This document shows positions 16,412 to 26,182 of a DNA stretch of 64,000 nt, piece after piece. The position numbers were made by a program, and so were the translations under genes. This DNA comes from Sunxiuqinia sp965230765 (GTDB taxonomy: Bacteria > Bacteroidota > Bacteroidia > Bacteroidales > Prolixibacteraceae): positions 434,001 to 498,000 of the forward strand of contig CBDDLR010000002.1 of the NCBI GenBank assembly GCA_965230765.1. Direction: 5' to 3'. Numbering within the stretch: the first letter of the stretch is position 1; each line of letters begins with the position of its first letter. The notes under the pieces are model-generated. The model saw only the letters and a program-made list of their open reading frames with translations, ran no database searches and was not told the DNA's origin.

Positions 16412-18423
16412 TGGATAAGTTTCAGCAGCGATTTATTGATGAGGCAGGGGAATACTTTGAAAAGCTTGAGCTGGCCTTGTTGAATCTTGAAAATGATTTC
16501 AGCAGGACAGAGTTGGTGGAGGAGGTGTTTCGGGTAATGCATTCATTAAAAGGCAGTGGTGCCATGTTTGGGTTCAATGCATTGAGTGAGGCAACTCATG
16601 AATTAGAGTCACTTTTTGATTCCATTCGGAGTGGAACAATGAGCCTGAACTCGTCAATTATTGGCTTTTCACTCAAGTCGCTTGATTTATTAAAACGCTT
16701 ATTGAGCGTAGAAGTAGATACTGAAACACAAAACGAAATCATTGATTTTAAATCTGAAATGGCTTTGGTATTGTCGGGCAGTGTTGGGAGGGGTACTCAG
16801 GAGCCTGAAGAAAATTCAGATGTCGGGTCAATTCAGCAATTAAAATCTGCGAAGCAGGATTTGAGCTATTTTATAAGTTTCATTCCATCGAAGGGTGTGT
16901 TGGAAAATGGGACAAACCCACTTTATCTTATTGATGAATTGCACACGCTTGGTGAGTGCAAGGCACGTGCATATATGCCAGCTTTGCCAGGAATAAATAA
17001 GATGGAGCCGGAGCATTGTTACACGAACTGGAGGGCGGTATTAAACACTACAGAAGAGCTTAGTGAGATTGAAGATGTGTTCCTTTTTGTAAAAGAAGAA
17101 GGTGAGCTGAATGTTTTGGAAATAAAAAACACCGATATCGTAAAAGAGGAATTACACGAAGGCTTATTTAATTTACCATTGCCCGAAGCAATTTCTTTGG
17201 CTATATACGAGAAAAAAGAAATAGATGATGCTGACGAGAAAGAGCTAGCAGATTCTAAAACAAATGATAAGCTAAACCTGGCATCCATACGTGTAAGTTC
17301 AAACAAGATAGATGAATACATGAACCTGGTTAGCGAAATGATAACTGCTCAGTCACGGTTTAAGCTTTTGGCTGAGAATAAAGATGACCAGGAGTTGATT
17401 AATTTGGCAGAGTCATTTCAGAAACTAATCCGGCAGTTGCGGGATAATGCGTTCAATATGAGCCTGGTACCACTCTATAGCATGATGGCCCGGTTTAAGC
17501 GCCTCGTTCGTGACCTTTCTGCTGAACTGAATAAAGAAGTGGTGCTTTCTACGGAAGGGTTGGAGACCGAGGTTGATAAAAACATGATTGAGAAACTAAC
17601 CGATCCAATACTTCATATTATTAGGAACTGTATCGATCATGGAATTGAAACACCGGAAGAGAGAATAAAAGCAGGTAAGGATTCCAGAGGAAAAATTCAT
17701 GTGAAAGCTAGCTATGTTGGCACATTTGTGCAGATAGAAATTCTGGATGACGGGAGTGGGTTGAACTATGAAAAAATCAGGCAAAAGGCTGTTGAAAAGG
17801 GTCTGTTGGATTCCGAAGAAGAAATCAGCTATTCAGATTTGATACAGGTTCTCTTTGAGCCCGGATTTTCAACAGTTGACCAAGTGTCGGGTGTTTCTGG
17901 GCGTGGTGTTGGAATGGATATTATTCGTCAGGCAATAAGTAGTTTGCGTGGTGAAACTGAAGTTGATTCAGTGGAAGGAGAGTGGACTCAGATTGTCTTG
18001 CGGGTTCCGTTAACGCTTTCCATCATTGATGGATTATTAACCCGTGTTGAGGATGATTATTATGTTATACCTACAAGCAATATTGAAAAAATATATGCTT
18101 TTAGTCAAACACAGGAAGTAAATGATTTCCGAAATGTGGTCGTCTATGATGGTAGGGAGATTCCGTACCTGAAGCTAAGGGATGAATTTGATTCTTTGCC
18201 AAATAATCCAAAACAACAGTACTTAATTTCTGTTAATATCAACGAGAATGATCAATTCGGATTGGTAGTTGATGATGTTGTACGTGAATACCAGGCCGTA
18301 ATGAAGCCAATAGGGAAAATGCTTAAAAATCATGATGTTTTCCTTGGTGCAAGTATCCTGGGGGATGGTAAGGTTGCGATGGTGATTGATATAAATAAAA
18401 TTACACAAAAATATTCTGCTTAA
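16411..18423 (+). CDS. cheA: Chemotaxis histidine kinase CheA
   Basis: CheA autophosphorylates and passes phosphate to CheY and CheB. The Hpt domain has His44 in RVMHSLKGSGAMFGF. A middle part (about 150-275) has a ISFIPSKGVLENGTNPLYLIDE motif of the kind found in multi-domain CheA proteins instead of a classical P2. The dimerisation helices start near 288 (ASIRVSSNKIDEYMNLVSEM). The ATPase domain has the N-box HIIRNCIDHGIETP, the G1 box DDGSGL and the G2 box GRGVGMDII. The CheW-like receptor-coupling domain ends the protein (about 535-670). The gene follows cheY with one-base overlap and precedes cheW by two bases. Confidence 0.95.
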   Translation: MDKFQQRFIDEAGEYFEKLELALLNLENDFSRTELVEEVFRVMHSLKGSGAMFGFNALSEATHELESLFDSIRSGTMSLNSSIIGFSLKSLDLLKRLLSVEVDTETQNEIIDFKSEMALVLSGSVGRGTQEPEENSDVGSIQQLKSAKQDLSYFISFIPSKGVLENGTNPLYLIDELHTLGECKARAYMPALPGINKMEPEHCYTNWRAVLNTTEELSEIEDVFLFVKEEGELNVLEIKNTDIVKEELHEGLFNLPLPEAISLAIYEKKEIDDADEKELADSKTNDKLNLASIRVSSNKIDEYMNLVSEMITAQSRFKLLAENKDDQELINLAESFQKLIRQLRDNAFNMSLVPLYSMMARFKRLVRDLSAELNKEVVLSTEGLETEVDKNMIEKLTDPILHIIRNCIDHGIETPEERIKAGKDSRGKIHVKASYVGTFVQIEILDDGSGLNYEKIRQKAVEKGLLDSEEEISYSDLIQVLFEPGFSTVDQVSGVSGRGVGMDIIRQAISSLRGETEVDSVEGEWTQIVLRVPLTLSIIDGLLTRVEDDYYVIPTSNIEKIYAFSQTQEVNDFRNVVVYDGREIPYLKLRDEFDSLPNNPKQQYLISVNINENDQFGLVVDDVVREYQAVMKPIGKMLKNHDVFLGASILGDGKVAMVIDINKITQKYSA

Positions 18424-18425
18424 TT

Positions 18426-18908
18426 ATGGAAACAGAAATTATAACTGGTCTTAGTTCCTTTTTAACCTTTAAACTAGGGGACGAAAAATTTGCGATAAAC
18501 ATAGGACATGTCAAGAAAATTCTTGAATTGGAAGATGTTACCAAAGTACCTAATGTACCTGATTATTACAGGGGAGTAATTAATCTGTTTGGCGATGTCT
18601 TGCCTGTAGTAAATGCACGTCAACGTTTTGGTATGGAAATGGTTCCTGATAGTGAAAAAACCTGTATCATTGTGTTGATGCTTAATATGGGTAATGAATT
18701 TTTTAGTGTGGGTATAGTTGTTGACCAAGTTGATCAGGTGGTTGCCATTTATGAGAACCAAATGAAAGATCCACCAGCTTTTGGGAAAAGGTTTGAGCAT
18801 GAGTTTATCAAGTCGATAGCAAATATAGATAATGAATTTATTATTATATTGGAAGGGCAAAACTTATTCAGTGAATATGATTTGAACTTTAAGCCTGCTG
18901 ATGGGTAG
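18426..18908 (+). CDS. cheW: Chemotaxis coupling protein CheW
   Basis: CheW links receptors to CheA. The 160-residue protein has the usual start FLTFKLGDEKFAINIGHVKKIL, then VPDYYRGVINLFGDVLPVVNARQRFGM, with the GxxNLxGxxxPV motif, and SVGIVVDQVDQVV. The length is normal. It closes the first block of the che region; a 311-base gap follows before the receptor gene. Confidence 0.93.
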   Translation: METEIITGLSSFLTFKLGDEKFAINIGHVKKILELEDVTKVPNVPDYYRGVINLFGDVLPVVNARQRFGMEMVPDSEKTCIIVLMLNMGNEFFSVGIVVDQVDQVVAIYENQMKDPPAFGKRFEHEFIKSIANIDNEFIIILEGQNLFSEYDLNFKPADG

Positions 18909-19219
18909 GGGTAAATTAATGTTGTTCTTTGAAATTTATAATCTATATCTGGTGTTTATAAGTCACGATTTTTTTGTCTGTTGATAGTTTTATTATCAAC
19001 TTAAGCATATCGATTGAACCCCTTTCAAGATGATTACGATTAATTGTCATTCATTCCAATTTGAAATATTGGCTTGATGTATATTCAAGGATTATTTTGG
19101 GTTATGGCACATTAGGTTTCATCTATTGAAAGATACTTATATAAATCCTATCGGGTATAGTTTTAGTGAGAAGTTGGATATTGTAGAAGTTGAAAAAATA
19201 ATATTAATTAATTGAAAAG
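18909..19219. other. Intergenic stretch within the che region
   Basis: No ORF or RNA gene is seen. A small inverted repeat (gttgata / tatcaac near 18980-19000) has no U-tract. A separate promoter for the receptor-cheR-cheD-cheB block may lie here, but no clear TAnnTTTG box with a -33 partner was found. Confidence 0.5.
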
Positions 19220-21268
19220 ATGATGAAAAGTAGGTTACCAAGGTTTGTTGATTTGAAAATAAGGGCGAAGCTTTATTGGGCATTTACCTTAATTATTTTT
19301 ATGGCATTGTTGATGGGTGCGAATACTATCATTACCATGTATAGCTTGGATGATGATGTCAATACGCTTACATTGGAGTACTTCCCAGAACTGGAATTGG
19401 CTAGTCGTATTAGCACGAAAACAATGCAGTTGGCTTTTGAAATGGAGGTTTACCTTTCTTCTGGTGAAGAGAAGAACTTCCGTAAAGCAGAGAAAGAACT
19501 TGATGAGTTAAAGGAAATACTTAGTAGAGGGGAAGCCCTGAAAGGGAATTCAAAAAAACTCGATTCGCTGGATCAAAAGCTAAGGATTGCCTATGAGTTG
19601 ATTTTACAGTATGAAGACATCATGGACAATGCCTTTGAGACAAGCCAGTCAATGGGAAAAATAAGGGAGAGATTGAAAAAAAACAGCAAAACTTATTTTG
19701 AAAACTGCAGGGCTTACTTGGATGTGCAGAACGGTTTGATGGAGAAAGATATTCGTGCCAGATCGGTTGATGACACAAGACGTGAAAAGATTATTGCACT
19801 GTCCAAGTTGATTGATACTAGCCTTGAAGTGCAGAAAGAAATCTATGAAGTTCAGTTGAGTCGAAAATCCGATGGGTTTGATTTGGCCTTGGAGAAACTC
19901 GATGAAATAGACAAGTTGATCAATACAGTCCGTCCATTGACCCTGCGGAAGGATAACCAACGGCAACTGGAAGCCATCAATGAAGTTAAAGAAGATTATA
20001 AGAACCTGCTGACTGACCTTACAGAGATCATTTCCGAGTTAAATGGCTACAATGGCAAACATATCGACCTTTCCAATAGACTTGTTCAAAATGCCATTGA
20101 GCTGAGTGCAAATACGATATCCAATTCCAGGCAAACATCTGATAAATTATCAAACGCTGTGGTAAACTCCCTAACCAGAAATATTATTACCATATTTGTA
20201 GCTATTGGTATTTCCATAGTGCTGGCAGTTATGATGGCAAGGGTAATCACACTTCCCTTGCTTGAGGGGATTAAGTTTGCTAAACAAATGTCAGATGGCG
20301 ACTTAACAGTTGAATTGGATATTGACCGAAGTGATGAAATTGGAGAGCTGGCGCATAATCTTCAGCAAATGAGCGATAAAATCCGTAAAATCATCACATC
20401 GGTTGCCTTAGCGTCTGATAAAATGGCATCGGCAAGTATGGAATTAAGTTCCACCTCACAGGGTGTCTCACAGGGGGCATCCGAGCAAGCCACTGCTGCT
20501 GAAGAAGTTTCATCATCAATAGAAGAAATGGCGGCAAATATCCAGCAAAATACTGAAAATGCAAAGGAAACCGATGTAATTGCTACGAATGCTGATAGGG
20601 ATATTAGTAATGGACAGGTGCTTGTGGACGAAACGGTTTTGGCTATTAATGAGATTGCAGATAAGATTTCTATCATTGGGGATATTGCTTTTCAAACCAA
20701 TATCCTTGCACTTAATGCCGCAGTTGAGGCAGCACGTGCAGGGGAACATGGAAAAGGCTTTGGTGTGGTTGCTGCTGAAGTAGGTAAACTGGCAGAACGA
20801 AGCAAAATAGCTGCTCTCGAGATTGATGGACTGACTAAATCGAGTGTGATCAATGCAGAAGAGGCTGGTAAAATGATGAAGGACATTGTTCCTGAAATAC
20901 AAAAAACATCTCGCTTGATCCAGCAGATTGCTTCTGTAAGTGTGCAGCAAAGCACAGGAGCCGATCAAATAAACTCGTCAATCCAGCAATTGAATTTAAT
21001 TACCCAACAAAACGCATCGGCATCAAAAGAGCTTGCTTCCAATGCTGTTGAAATGTCTGGACAGGCTGAAAACCTTCAAGAGATAGTTTCATTCTTCAAA
21101 GTTATCAAAGATGAGGATCTAGAAAGACGCTTAAAAAGGCCGAAAAAAGAGTCTCCAAAGTTATCAGAGCATTTTGTTGGAGTTCCCAAATTGGAGAAAG
21201 AAAAAGGGTCTGGTGTTATAATTGATCTGTCCGAAAACGAACATGATGAAGAATTTGAGCGTTTTTAA
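19220..21268 (+). CDS. Methyl-accepting chemotaxis protein with CheR/CheB tether tail
   Basis: A 682-residue chemoreceptor. TM1 is about 20-41 and TM2 about 321-345. Between them is a large helical sensor of about 280 residues, probably HBM type by size. HAMP follows (DGDLTVELDIDRSDEIGEL). The hairpin tip is normal here: QTNILALNAAVEAARAGEHG then KGFGVVAAEVGKLAERSK. After the hairpin a flexible acidic linker ends in EFERF, matching the aromatic-x-x-aromatic pentapeptide (like NWETF) that docks CheR and CheB. The stop shares one base with the cheR start. The first Met could also be at 19223. Confidence 0.93.
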   Translation: MMKSRLPRFVDLKIRAKLYWAFTLIIFMALLMGANTIITMYSLDDDVNTLTLEYFPELELASRISTKTMQLAFEMEVYLSSGEEKNFRKAEKELDELKEILSRGEALKGNSKKLDSLDQKLRIAYELILQYEDIMDNAFETSQSMGKIRERLKKNSKTYFENCRAYLDVQNGLMEKDIRARSVDDTRREKIIALSKLIDTSLEVQKEIYEVQLSRKSDGFDLALEKLDEIDKLINTVRPLTLRKDNQRQLEAINEVKEDYKNLLTDLTEIISELNGYNGKHIDLSNRLVQNAIELSANTISNSRQTSDKLSNAVVNSLTRNIITIFVAIGISIVLAVMMARVITLPLLEGIKFAKQMSDGDLTVELDIDRSDEIGELAHNLQQMSDKIRKIITSVALASDKMASASMELSSTSQGVSQGASEQATAAEEVSSSIEEMAANIQQNTENAKETDVIATNADRDISNGQVLVDETVLAINEIADKISIIGDIAFQTNILALNAAVEAARAGEHGKGFGVVAAEVGKLAERSKIAALEIDGLTKSSVINAEEAGKMMKDIVPEIQKTSRLIQQIASVSVQQSTGADQINSSIQQLNLITQQNASASKELASNAVEMSGQAENLQEIVSFFKVIKDEDLERRLKRPKKESPKLSEHFVGVPKLEKEKGSGVIIDLSENEHDEEFERF

Positions 21269-22149
21269 TGAAACAAGATAAGACCAAAGTGAACTTTCAG
21301 GTTATTGAAATATCAGATCGGCAGTTTTTGAAACTCAGTGAGTTGGTTTCATCAAAGTTTGGCATCAAACTGCCACTTGATAAAAAAATTATGTTTCAAT
21401 CTAGGCTCCAACCAAGATTGAAAGAACTGGGAATGGAGTCATTTGAATTATACTGCAATTATGTTTTCCAACGTGAAAATATCAACCAGGAACTCACTCC
21501 ACTTATCGATCTGGTTTCAACGAATAAAACGGAGTTTTTTCGGGAAAAACAGCATTTTGATTTGATTAAGCACAAACTTATGCCTGAAATGTTTGAGAAA
21601 GTATCAAATGTGCAAAATCAATTTTTACGTTGTTGGAGTGCCGGGTGTTCAAGTGGGCAGGAGGCGTATTCGCTGGCAATGACATTTGAGGATTATAAGT
21701 TAACGTCAGAGCGATTTTTCGATTATCACATATTGGGGACAGATGTTTCTGAATCGATGTTGGACACTGCTAACTCGGGGATTTATCCGTTTCAGCAGTG
21801 TGAGCTGATCCCCGAATATTACCGAAAACGTTATGTCATGAAAAGTAAAGACGAAAAAAATCAACGAATAAAAATGATGAAACTGATCCGTTCAAAAACA
21901 GAATTTAGGTATTCAAATTTGATGGACAGTGATTATGGAATAACTAGTTTTTTCAATTTAATTTTTATTCGTAACACGCTAATCTATTTCAATAGGGAAA
22001 ATCAATACAAAATATTGAAGAGAATATGTGAGAGGCTTGTGCCGGGAGGTTATTTGTTTATTGGGCATTCAGAATCGCTTATTAACTTAGATTTGCCCAT
22101 TCGAGTTATTTCTCCAAGTGTTTATCAAAAATTTCAAGAAAATGAATGA
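21268..22149 (+). CDS. cheR: Chemoreceptor glutamate methyltransferase CheR
   Basis: CheR methylates receptor glutamates with SAM. The 293-residue protein has the helical N-domain (FLKLSELVSSKFGIKL) then VSTNKTEFFRE, the SAM loop WSAGCSSGQEAYSLAM, LGTDVSESMLDTA, and the IFIRNTLIYF strand where other CheR read CRNVLIYF, then GGYLFIGHSESL. The normal length and a beta-subdomain region around residue 200 would allow binding to the receptor tail EFERF encoded just upstream. The 3' end overlaps the following kinase-like gene by eight bases. Confidence 0.93.
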   Translation: MKQDKTKVNFQVIEISDRQFLKLSELVSSKFGIKLPLDKKIMFQSRLQPRLKELGMESFELYCNYVFQRENINQELTPLIDLVSTNKTEFFREKQHFDLIKHKLMPEMFEKVSNVQNQFLRCWSAGCSSGQEAYSLAMTFEDYKLTSERFFDYHILGTDVSESMLDTANSGIYPFQQCELIPEYYRKRYVMKSKDEKNQRIKMMKLIRSKTEFRYSNLMDSDYGITSFFNLIFIRNTLIYFNRENQYKILKRICERLVPGGYLFIGHSESLINLDLPIRVISPSVYQKFQENE

Positions 22150-23047
22150 AGAGAAATCAACAGGAAGGTTAACGAATCAGGATTTGATTCATCAGCTTGA
22201 AGAAAGGTTGCAGGGGTCTTCCGAATTCCAGAACAAGATTGATGATCTATCAGAAAGATTATATAAAGTCAATAAGAAGCTTCAGGAAGCTGAAGCATTT
22301 AAGGGCCACTTTATCAGTAATATCACTAACGAGATTATCAACCCATTTACAAGCATTTTGGCGTTATCGGATAATATCCAAAAGCTTGGTGGCGACCAAA
22401 TGGATAAAGCACGAAAAATGGCATCGTTAATTTACAACGAGGCATTTCAGTTGGATTTTCAGTTGAAGAACATTTTCACGGCCGCATCCATTGAATCTGG
22501 GAAAGAACACATCGAAATGGGGACGTTCAACTTAAAGAATCTACTTCATTTTACAGTGAGCTATTTCAGTAAACAAATGGAGGCAAAAAATCTACATGTT
22601 ACTTGCAAGGAAAATGATCTTTCGAAAGGAGACATGCTGGAAAACTTTACAGGAGACCTTTCAAAAACAGAGATGATATTGAAGAACCTGATCAGTAACG
22701 CCATCAAGTTTAGTTATGCGGGAGGAAATATTGAAGTGGAACTGACAATGAATGACCGGGAAGCTTCTTTTGCGCTCCGTGATTATGGGAGGGCTATTCC
22801 CGAAGAGAAGAGGGACGAAATTTTTGATCGGTTCAAGCAAGTGGATGAACGGATAAACTCCATCAATACAGGACATGGATTAGGACTTTCTATTGTTCAG
22901 TCATATTGTACTATTTTAAACGGGACGATTGAAATGGAATTTCCCGATGATGGTGGTACAAAAGTATTGTTGAAACTGCCAGTATGTAAATTGGTGGAGG
23001 ATGATGATTTGTCTGATTTTATGATAGGTGCTGACGAAAGATTTTAA
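22142..23047 (+). CDS. Histidine-kinase-like protein without phosphoacceptor His
   Basis: A soluble protein of 301 residues. It has an N-terminal coiled coil (12-50), a HisKA-like helix pair and a HATPase domain. The H-box that should read SHEIRTP is TNEIINP: Asn63 (codon aac) stands where the phosphorylated His belongs, although the preceding F-I-S-N-I pattern and the following Pro are kept. The ATPase has an intact N-box (NLISNAIKF), an altered G1 box (DYGRAI, second Gly lost), an F-box (FDRFKQVDE) and G2 (GHGLGLSIV). It may still bind ATP but should not autophosphorylate on this site. ATG 22142 overlaps cheR and is preferred to an in-frame start at 22118. It lies between cheR and cheD. The role is unknown; a scaffold or regulator of CheA or the nearby hybrid kinase is possible. 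Confidence 0.85.
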   Translation: MNEEKSTGRLTNQDLIHQLEERLQGSSEFQNKIDDLSERLYKVNKKLQEAEAFKGHFISNITNEIINPFTSILALSDNIQKLGGDQMDKARKMASLIYNEAFQLDFQLKNIFTAASIESGKEHIEMGTFNLKNLLHFTVSYFSKQMEAKNLHVTCKENDLSKGDMLENFTGDLSKTEMILKNLISNAIKFSYAGGNIEVELTMNDREASFALRDYGRAIPEEKRDEIFDRFKQVDERINSINTGHGLGLSIVQSYCTILNGTIEMEFPDDGGTKVLLKLPVCKLVEDDDLSDFMIGADERF

Positions 23048-23049
23048 GT

Positions 23050-23514
23050 TTGAATAAAAAGAAGGAACGATATTATTTGCATCCGTCAAATTTGTTTGTT
23101 TCGGCAAAAGATTGTTGGGTTGATACTGTTTTGGGCTCATGTGTTGCGGTGTGTTTATACGATCAAGAGAAAAAAATTGGCGGAATAAACCACTACATGT
23201 TACCCTTTTGGAACGGTGACGGATTAGAAAGTCCCAGGTATGGAAATATCGCCATCGAAAAATTAATTGAAGAAACCGAGGCACTTGGGGCTGCAAGGGG
23301 AAAGCTTATTGCAAAAATATTTGGTGGTGGAAAGGTTTTAAATGATGTGAAATCATTTCATATTGGTGAACGTAACATCGCTATTGCTTATCGGATGCTG
23401 GATGAAAATAAGATTCCGGTAATTGCGTCAAGTACTGGCGGGGAAAGAGGACGGAAAATAATTTTTAATCCCTATACAGGCGAAGTGTTCCAGAAATATT
23501 TAATAAGGGGATAG
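23050..23514 (+). CDS. cheD: Chemoreceptor glutamine deamidase CheD
   Basis: CheD deamidates receptor glutamines to glutamates. The 154-residue protein shows the catalytic Cys31 in LGSCVAVCLYD, His48 in GGINHYMLP and Thr129 in ASSTGGERGRK. AKIFGGGKVL is also typical. The start is TTG at 23050; no in-frame ATG lies nearby and the family begins with a short basic head like this one. It starts two bases after the kinase-like gene and ends directly against the cheB ATG. Confidence 0.93.
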   Translation: MNKKKERYYLHPSNLFVSAKDCWVDTVLGSCVAVCLYDQEKKIGGINHYMLPFWNGDGLESPRYGNIAIEKLIEETEALGAARGKLIAKIFGGGKVLNDVKSFHIGERNIAIAYRMLDENKIPVIASSTGGERGRKIIFNPYTGEVFQKYLIRG

Positions 23515-24576
23515 ATGGAGGAGAGTAAGAAAAAAATAAAAGTTCTCGTTGTGGATGATTCGGCTGTTGTAAGAACTGCACTTGTCGACGTACTCAATAG
23601 TGATCCCTGTATAACAGTTATTGATACAGCTGCTGACCCCTATATCGCAGTAAAAAAAATAGCAAAAGAACTTCCGGATGTTATCACGCTGGATATGGAA
23701 ATGCCTCGCATGAACGGTTTGGTATTTTTAAAAAAACTCATGGCTCAACATCCAATTCCGGTTGTGGTTATATCTTCTATTACCGATGAAAGAGCAGATA
23801 TTGCTTTAAAAGCACTGGAGTTTGGAGCATTAAACATTATAACGAAACCAAAACTAGATTCGTTAGAAAGTTTTGAAGAATATAAAATAACAATTTGCGA
23901 TGCTGTAAAATCTGCCGCCAGCTCAAAAAATTCAAATAAGTGGAGAAACGAATTTTTGTTAAAGAAAAAAGTATTGAGTAACCCCTTTCGTAAACAGCCT
24001 AAAATATGCTCGAAGAAGTTAATACTAATTGGTGCCTCAACTGGTGGAACGGAAGTGTTATCTTCCATTTTCAAATCATTAAAAAATGACCTGCCCCCAA
24101 TTTTAGTAGTACAGCATATGCCGGGGGAGTTTACCAGGTCTTTTTCAGATAGGTTGAATAGTGAATGTAACCTGGTTGTAAAAGAAGCCCAGGATGGTGA
24201 GTATTTATATTCAGGTCATGCGTATATTGCAAATGGGTTCTATCATCTTTCTGTTAGGAAATTGGGAAATAAGTATGTTTGTAATGTAGAGAACGGCGAA
24301 CTGGTTAATCGTCACAGACCATCAATTGATGTATTATTTCATTCTGTTGCAAAGATTGCGGCCCAGGATACTTTAGCGGTTCTTCTAACCGGAATGGGTG
24401 TAGACGGGGCAAGTGGTATGCTGAATATTAAAAACAATGGTGGAATTTGCATCGCACAAGATGAGCTTAGTTCAGTGGTTTTCGGTATGCCAAAGGAAGC
24501 AATTAAGATAGGTGCTGCCAATTATGTTGGTAGCCCAGATGAAATATCACAGTGGATTAATAAATTTCGTAAATAG
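23515..24576 (+). CDS. cheB: Chemoreceptor methylesterase CheB
   Basis: CheB removes receptor methyl groups and is switched on by CheA phosphorylation. In its 353 residues the receiver domain has Asp60 in ITLDMEMPRMNG. The catalytic domain carries Ser175 in GASTGGTEVL, His201 in VVQHMPGEFT and Asp298 in LLTGMGVDGA. Together with CheR and CheD this gives a complete adaptation set for the receptor upstream. Spacing to both neighbours is 0-2 bases. Confidence 0.95.
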   Translation: MEESKKKIKVLVVDDSAVVRTALVDVLNSDPCITVIDTAADPYIAVKKIAKELPDVITLDMEMPRMNGLVFLKKLMAQHPIPVVVISSITDERADIALKALEFGALNIITKPKLDSLESFEEYKITICDAVKSAASSKNSNKWRNEFLLKKKVLSNPFRKQPKICSKKLILIGASTGGTEVLSSIFKSLKNDLPPILVVQHMPGEFTRSFSDRLNSECNLVVKEAQDGEYLYSGHAYIANGFYHLSVRKLGNKYVCNVENGELVNRHRPSIDVLFHSVAKIAAQDTLAVLLTGMGVDGASGMLNIKNNGGICIAQDELSSVVFGMPKEAIKIGAANYVGSPDEISQWINKFRK

Positions 24577-24578
24577 TT

Positions 24579-26150
24579 ATGAATAAGACAAGTGAACCCT
24601 CTCGAATATTAATTGTTGATGATATGCCTATCAATTTGGAGCTGATGAAATCAATTCTTTTCGGCAAAGAATACATGATTGTCACTTCTAAAACGGGGAC
24701 ATCGGCTATGGCAAAGGCAAATGCCAATGTGTTTGATTTAATCTTGTTGGATATTGTTTTGCCTGATATTGATGGCTTTGAAATTTGCAGGCAAATAAAA
24801 AACGGTACAAAAAATCAGGAAACCCCCATTATATTTTTAACTGCGCAACGTGAAAAGGAAAGCATTATAAAAGGTTTTCAGCTTGGTGCGGTTGACTACA
24901 TATTAAAACCGTTCAGCGACGAAGAATTGCTTGCCCGGGTGAACTTGCATTTGGCATTGAAAAAGACCCAGGAAGAGCTTAAAGAGGCTCGAAACGTAGC
25001 AGAAGGCTTAGCAAAAGCAAAGGCAATGTTCCTGGCAAATATGTCTCACGAGATTCGCACCCCGCTAAATGGAATTGTTGGAATGGTTGACATTCTTAAG
25101 AATACAGATCTCGATGAGCAACAAAAAGAATTTTTAGATATCGTTGATGTTTCCAGTGAAAACCTGCTGATGATCATTAATGATATATTGGATTATTCGA
25201 AGATTGAAGCTGGACAAATTGCTTTTGAGAAAATTAAATTTAATATCCGCCAGGAGATCGATGAAGTTAAAAAGCTGCTTTATTACAAATCCAACGAAAA
25301 GAAACTGGAGTTTTCCATTGAAGTGGATAGCAAAGTTCCAAAAATGCTATTAGGCGACCCGCTGAGACTAAAACAGGTTCTTATCAACCTAAGTAACAAT
25401 GCGATTAAGTTTACCACGGAAGGGTTTGTTAAGATCAAAGTCAGCCTTGAAAAAGCCATAGTGCAACAGTACAAATTGTATTTTGAAGTTCAAGACTCAG
25501 GCATTGGTATATCCAAAGAAAATCAAAAGAAATTGTTTCAATCCTTCTCTCAGGCTGATGCTTCTACTACGCGTAAGTACGGTGGTACTGGGCTCGGTTT
25601 GGCCATATCCAAAAAGTTAACTCAACTAATGAATGGGGAAATAGGGGTTAATAGTGTAGAAGGAGAAGGAGCAACATTTTGGTTCAACGCTGTTTTTGAT
25701 GGGGCAGAAATTGTGAGTGCAAAGGATGAAGTGAACGAGTCTGCTGATATTCAGGAGATCGATCAAATGAAACTGAAGATCTTGCTCGCAGAAGACAATA
25801 TCATCAATCAGAAAGTTTGTGTTTTGAATATTAGGAAATTAGGTCATGAAGTGATTGCTGCCTCAAATGGTATAGAGGCTGTGGAATTGTTTGCAAACAT
25901 GAATTTTGATATGGTGTTGATGGATATTCAAATGCCAGGTATGAATGGTTTGGAAGCTACAAAAGCTATTCGTAAGATGGAGAAAGAAAATGGAGTGGAT
26001 AAAAAGGTGCCTATAGTTGCCATTACAGCTAATTTATTTAAGGACGATGTGAAGAAGTTTTTGAACAATGGTATGAATGATCATCTAGGTAAGCCGTTCA
26101 AACCGTCAGACCTTGAGATGGTTATACAAAAGAATTTGAAAATAAATTAA
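24579..26150 (+). CDS. Hybrid histidine kinase, receiver-kinase-receiver
   Basis: A soluble hybrid sensor kinase of 523 residues with no membrane segment. Domain order: receiver 1 (about 8-125, Asp58 in LLDIVLPDIDG), coiled linker, HisKA with His157 in NMSHEIRTPLNGI, HATPase (N-box LINLSNNAIKFT, G1 DSGIGI, G2 YGGTGLGLAIS), receiver 2 (about 393-520, LMDIQMPGMNG). A receiver at the N-terminus suggests that it is controlled by another kinase, CheA being the nearest. It starts two bases after cheB. Unlike the kinase-like protein at 22142, its H-box is intact. Confidence 0.9.
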   Translation: MNKTSEPSRILIVDDMPINLELMKSILFGKEYMIVTSKTGTSAMAKANANVFDLILLDIVLPDIDGFEICRQIKNGTKNQETPIIFLTAQREKESIIKGFQLGAVDYILKPFSDEELLARVNLHLALKKTQEELKEARNVAEGLAKAKAMFLANMSHEIRTPLNGIVGMVDILKNTDLDEQQKEFLDIVDVSSENLLMIINDILDYSKIEAGQIAFEKIKFNIRQEIDEVKKLLYYKSNEKKLEFSIEVDSKVPKMLLGDPLRLKQVLINLSNNAIKFTTEGFVKIKVSLEKAIVQQYKLYFEVQDSGIGISKENQKKLFQSFSQADASTTRKYGGTGLGLAISKKLTQLMNGEIGVNSVEGEGATFWFNAVFDGAEIVSAKDEVNESADIQEIDQMKLKILLAEDNIINQKVCVLNIRKLGHEVIAASNGIEAVELFANMNFDMVLMDIQMPGMNGLEATKAIRKMEKENGVDKKVPIVAITANLFKDDVKKFLNNGMNDHLGKPFKPSDLEMVIQKNLKIN

Positions 26151-26182
26151 AATTCTGTACATTTATTTAAAAACTAATCAAT

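Noticed and set aside
18980..19001. Hairpin in the che intergenic region as a terminator
   Set aside because: The stem is only seven pairs and no T run follows on either side.
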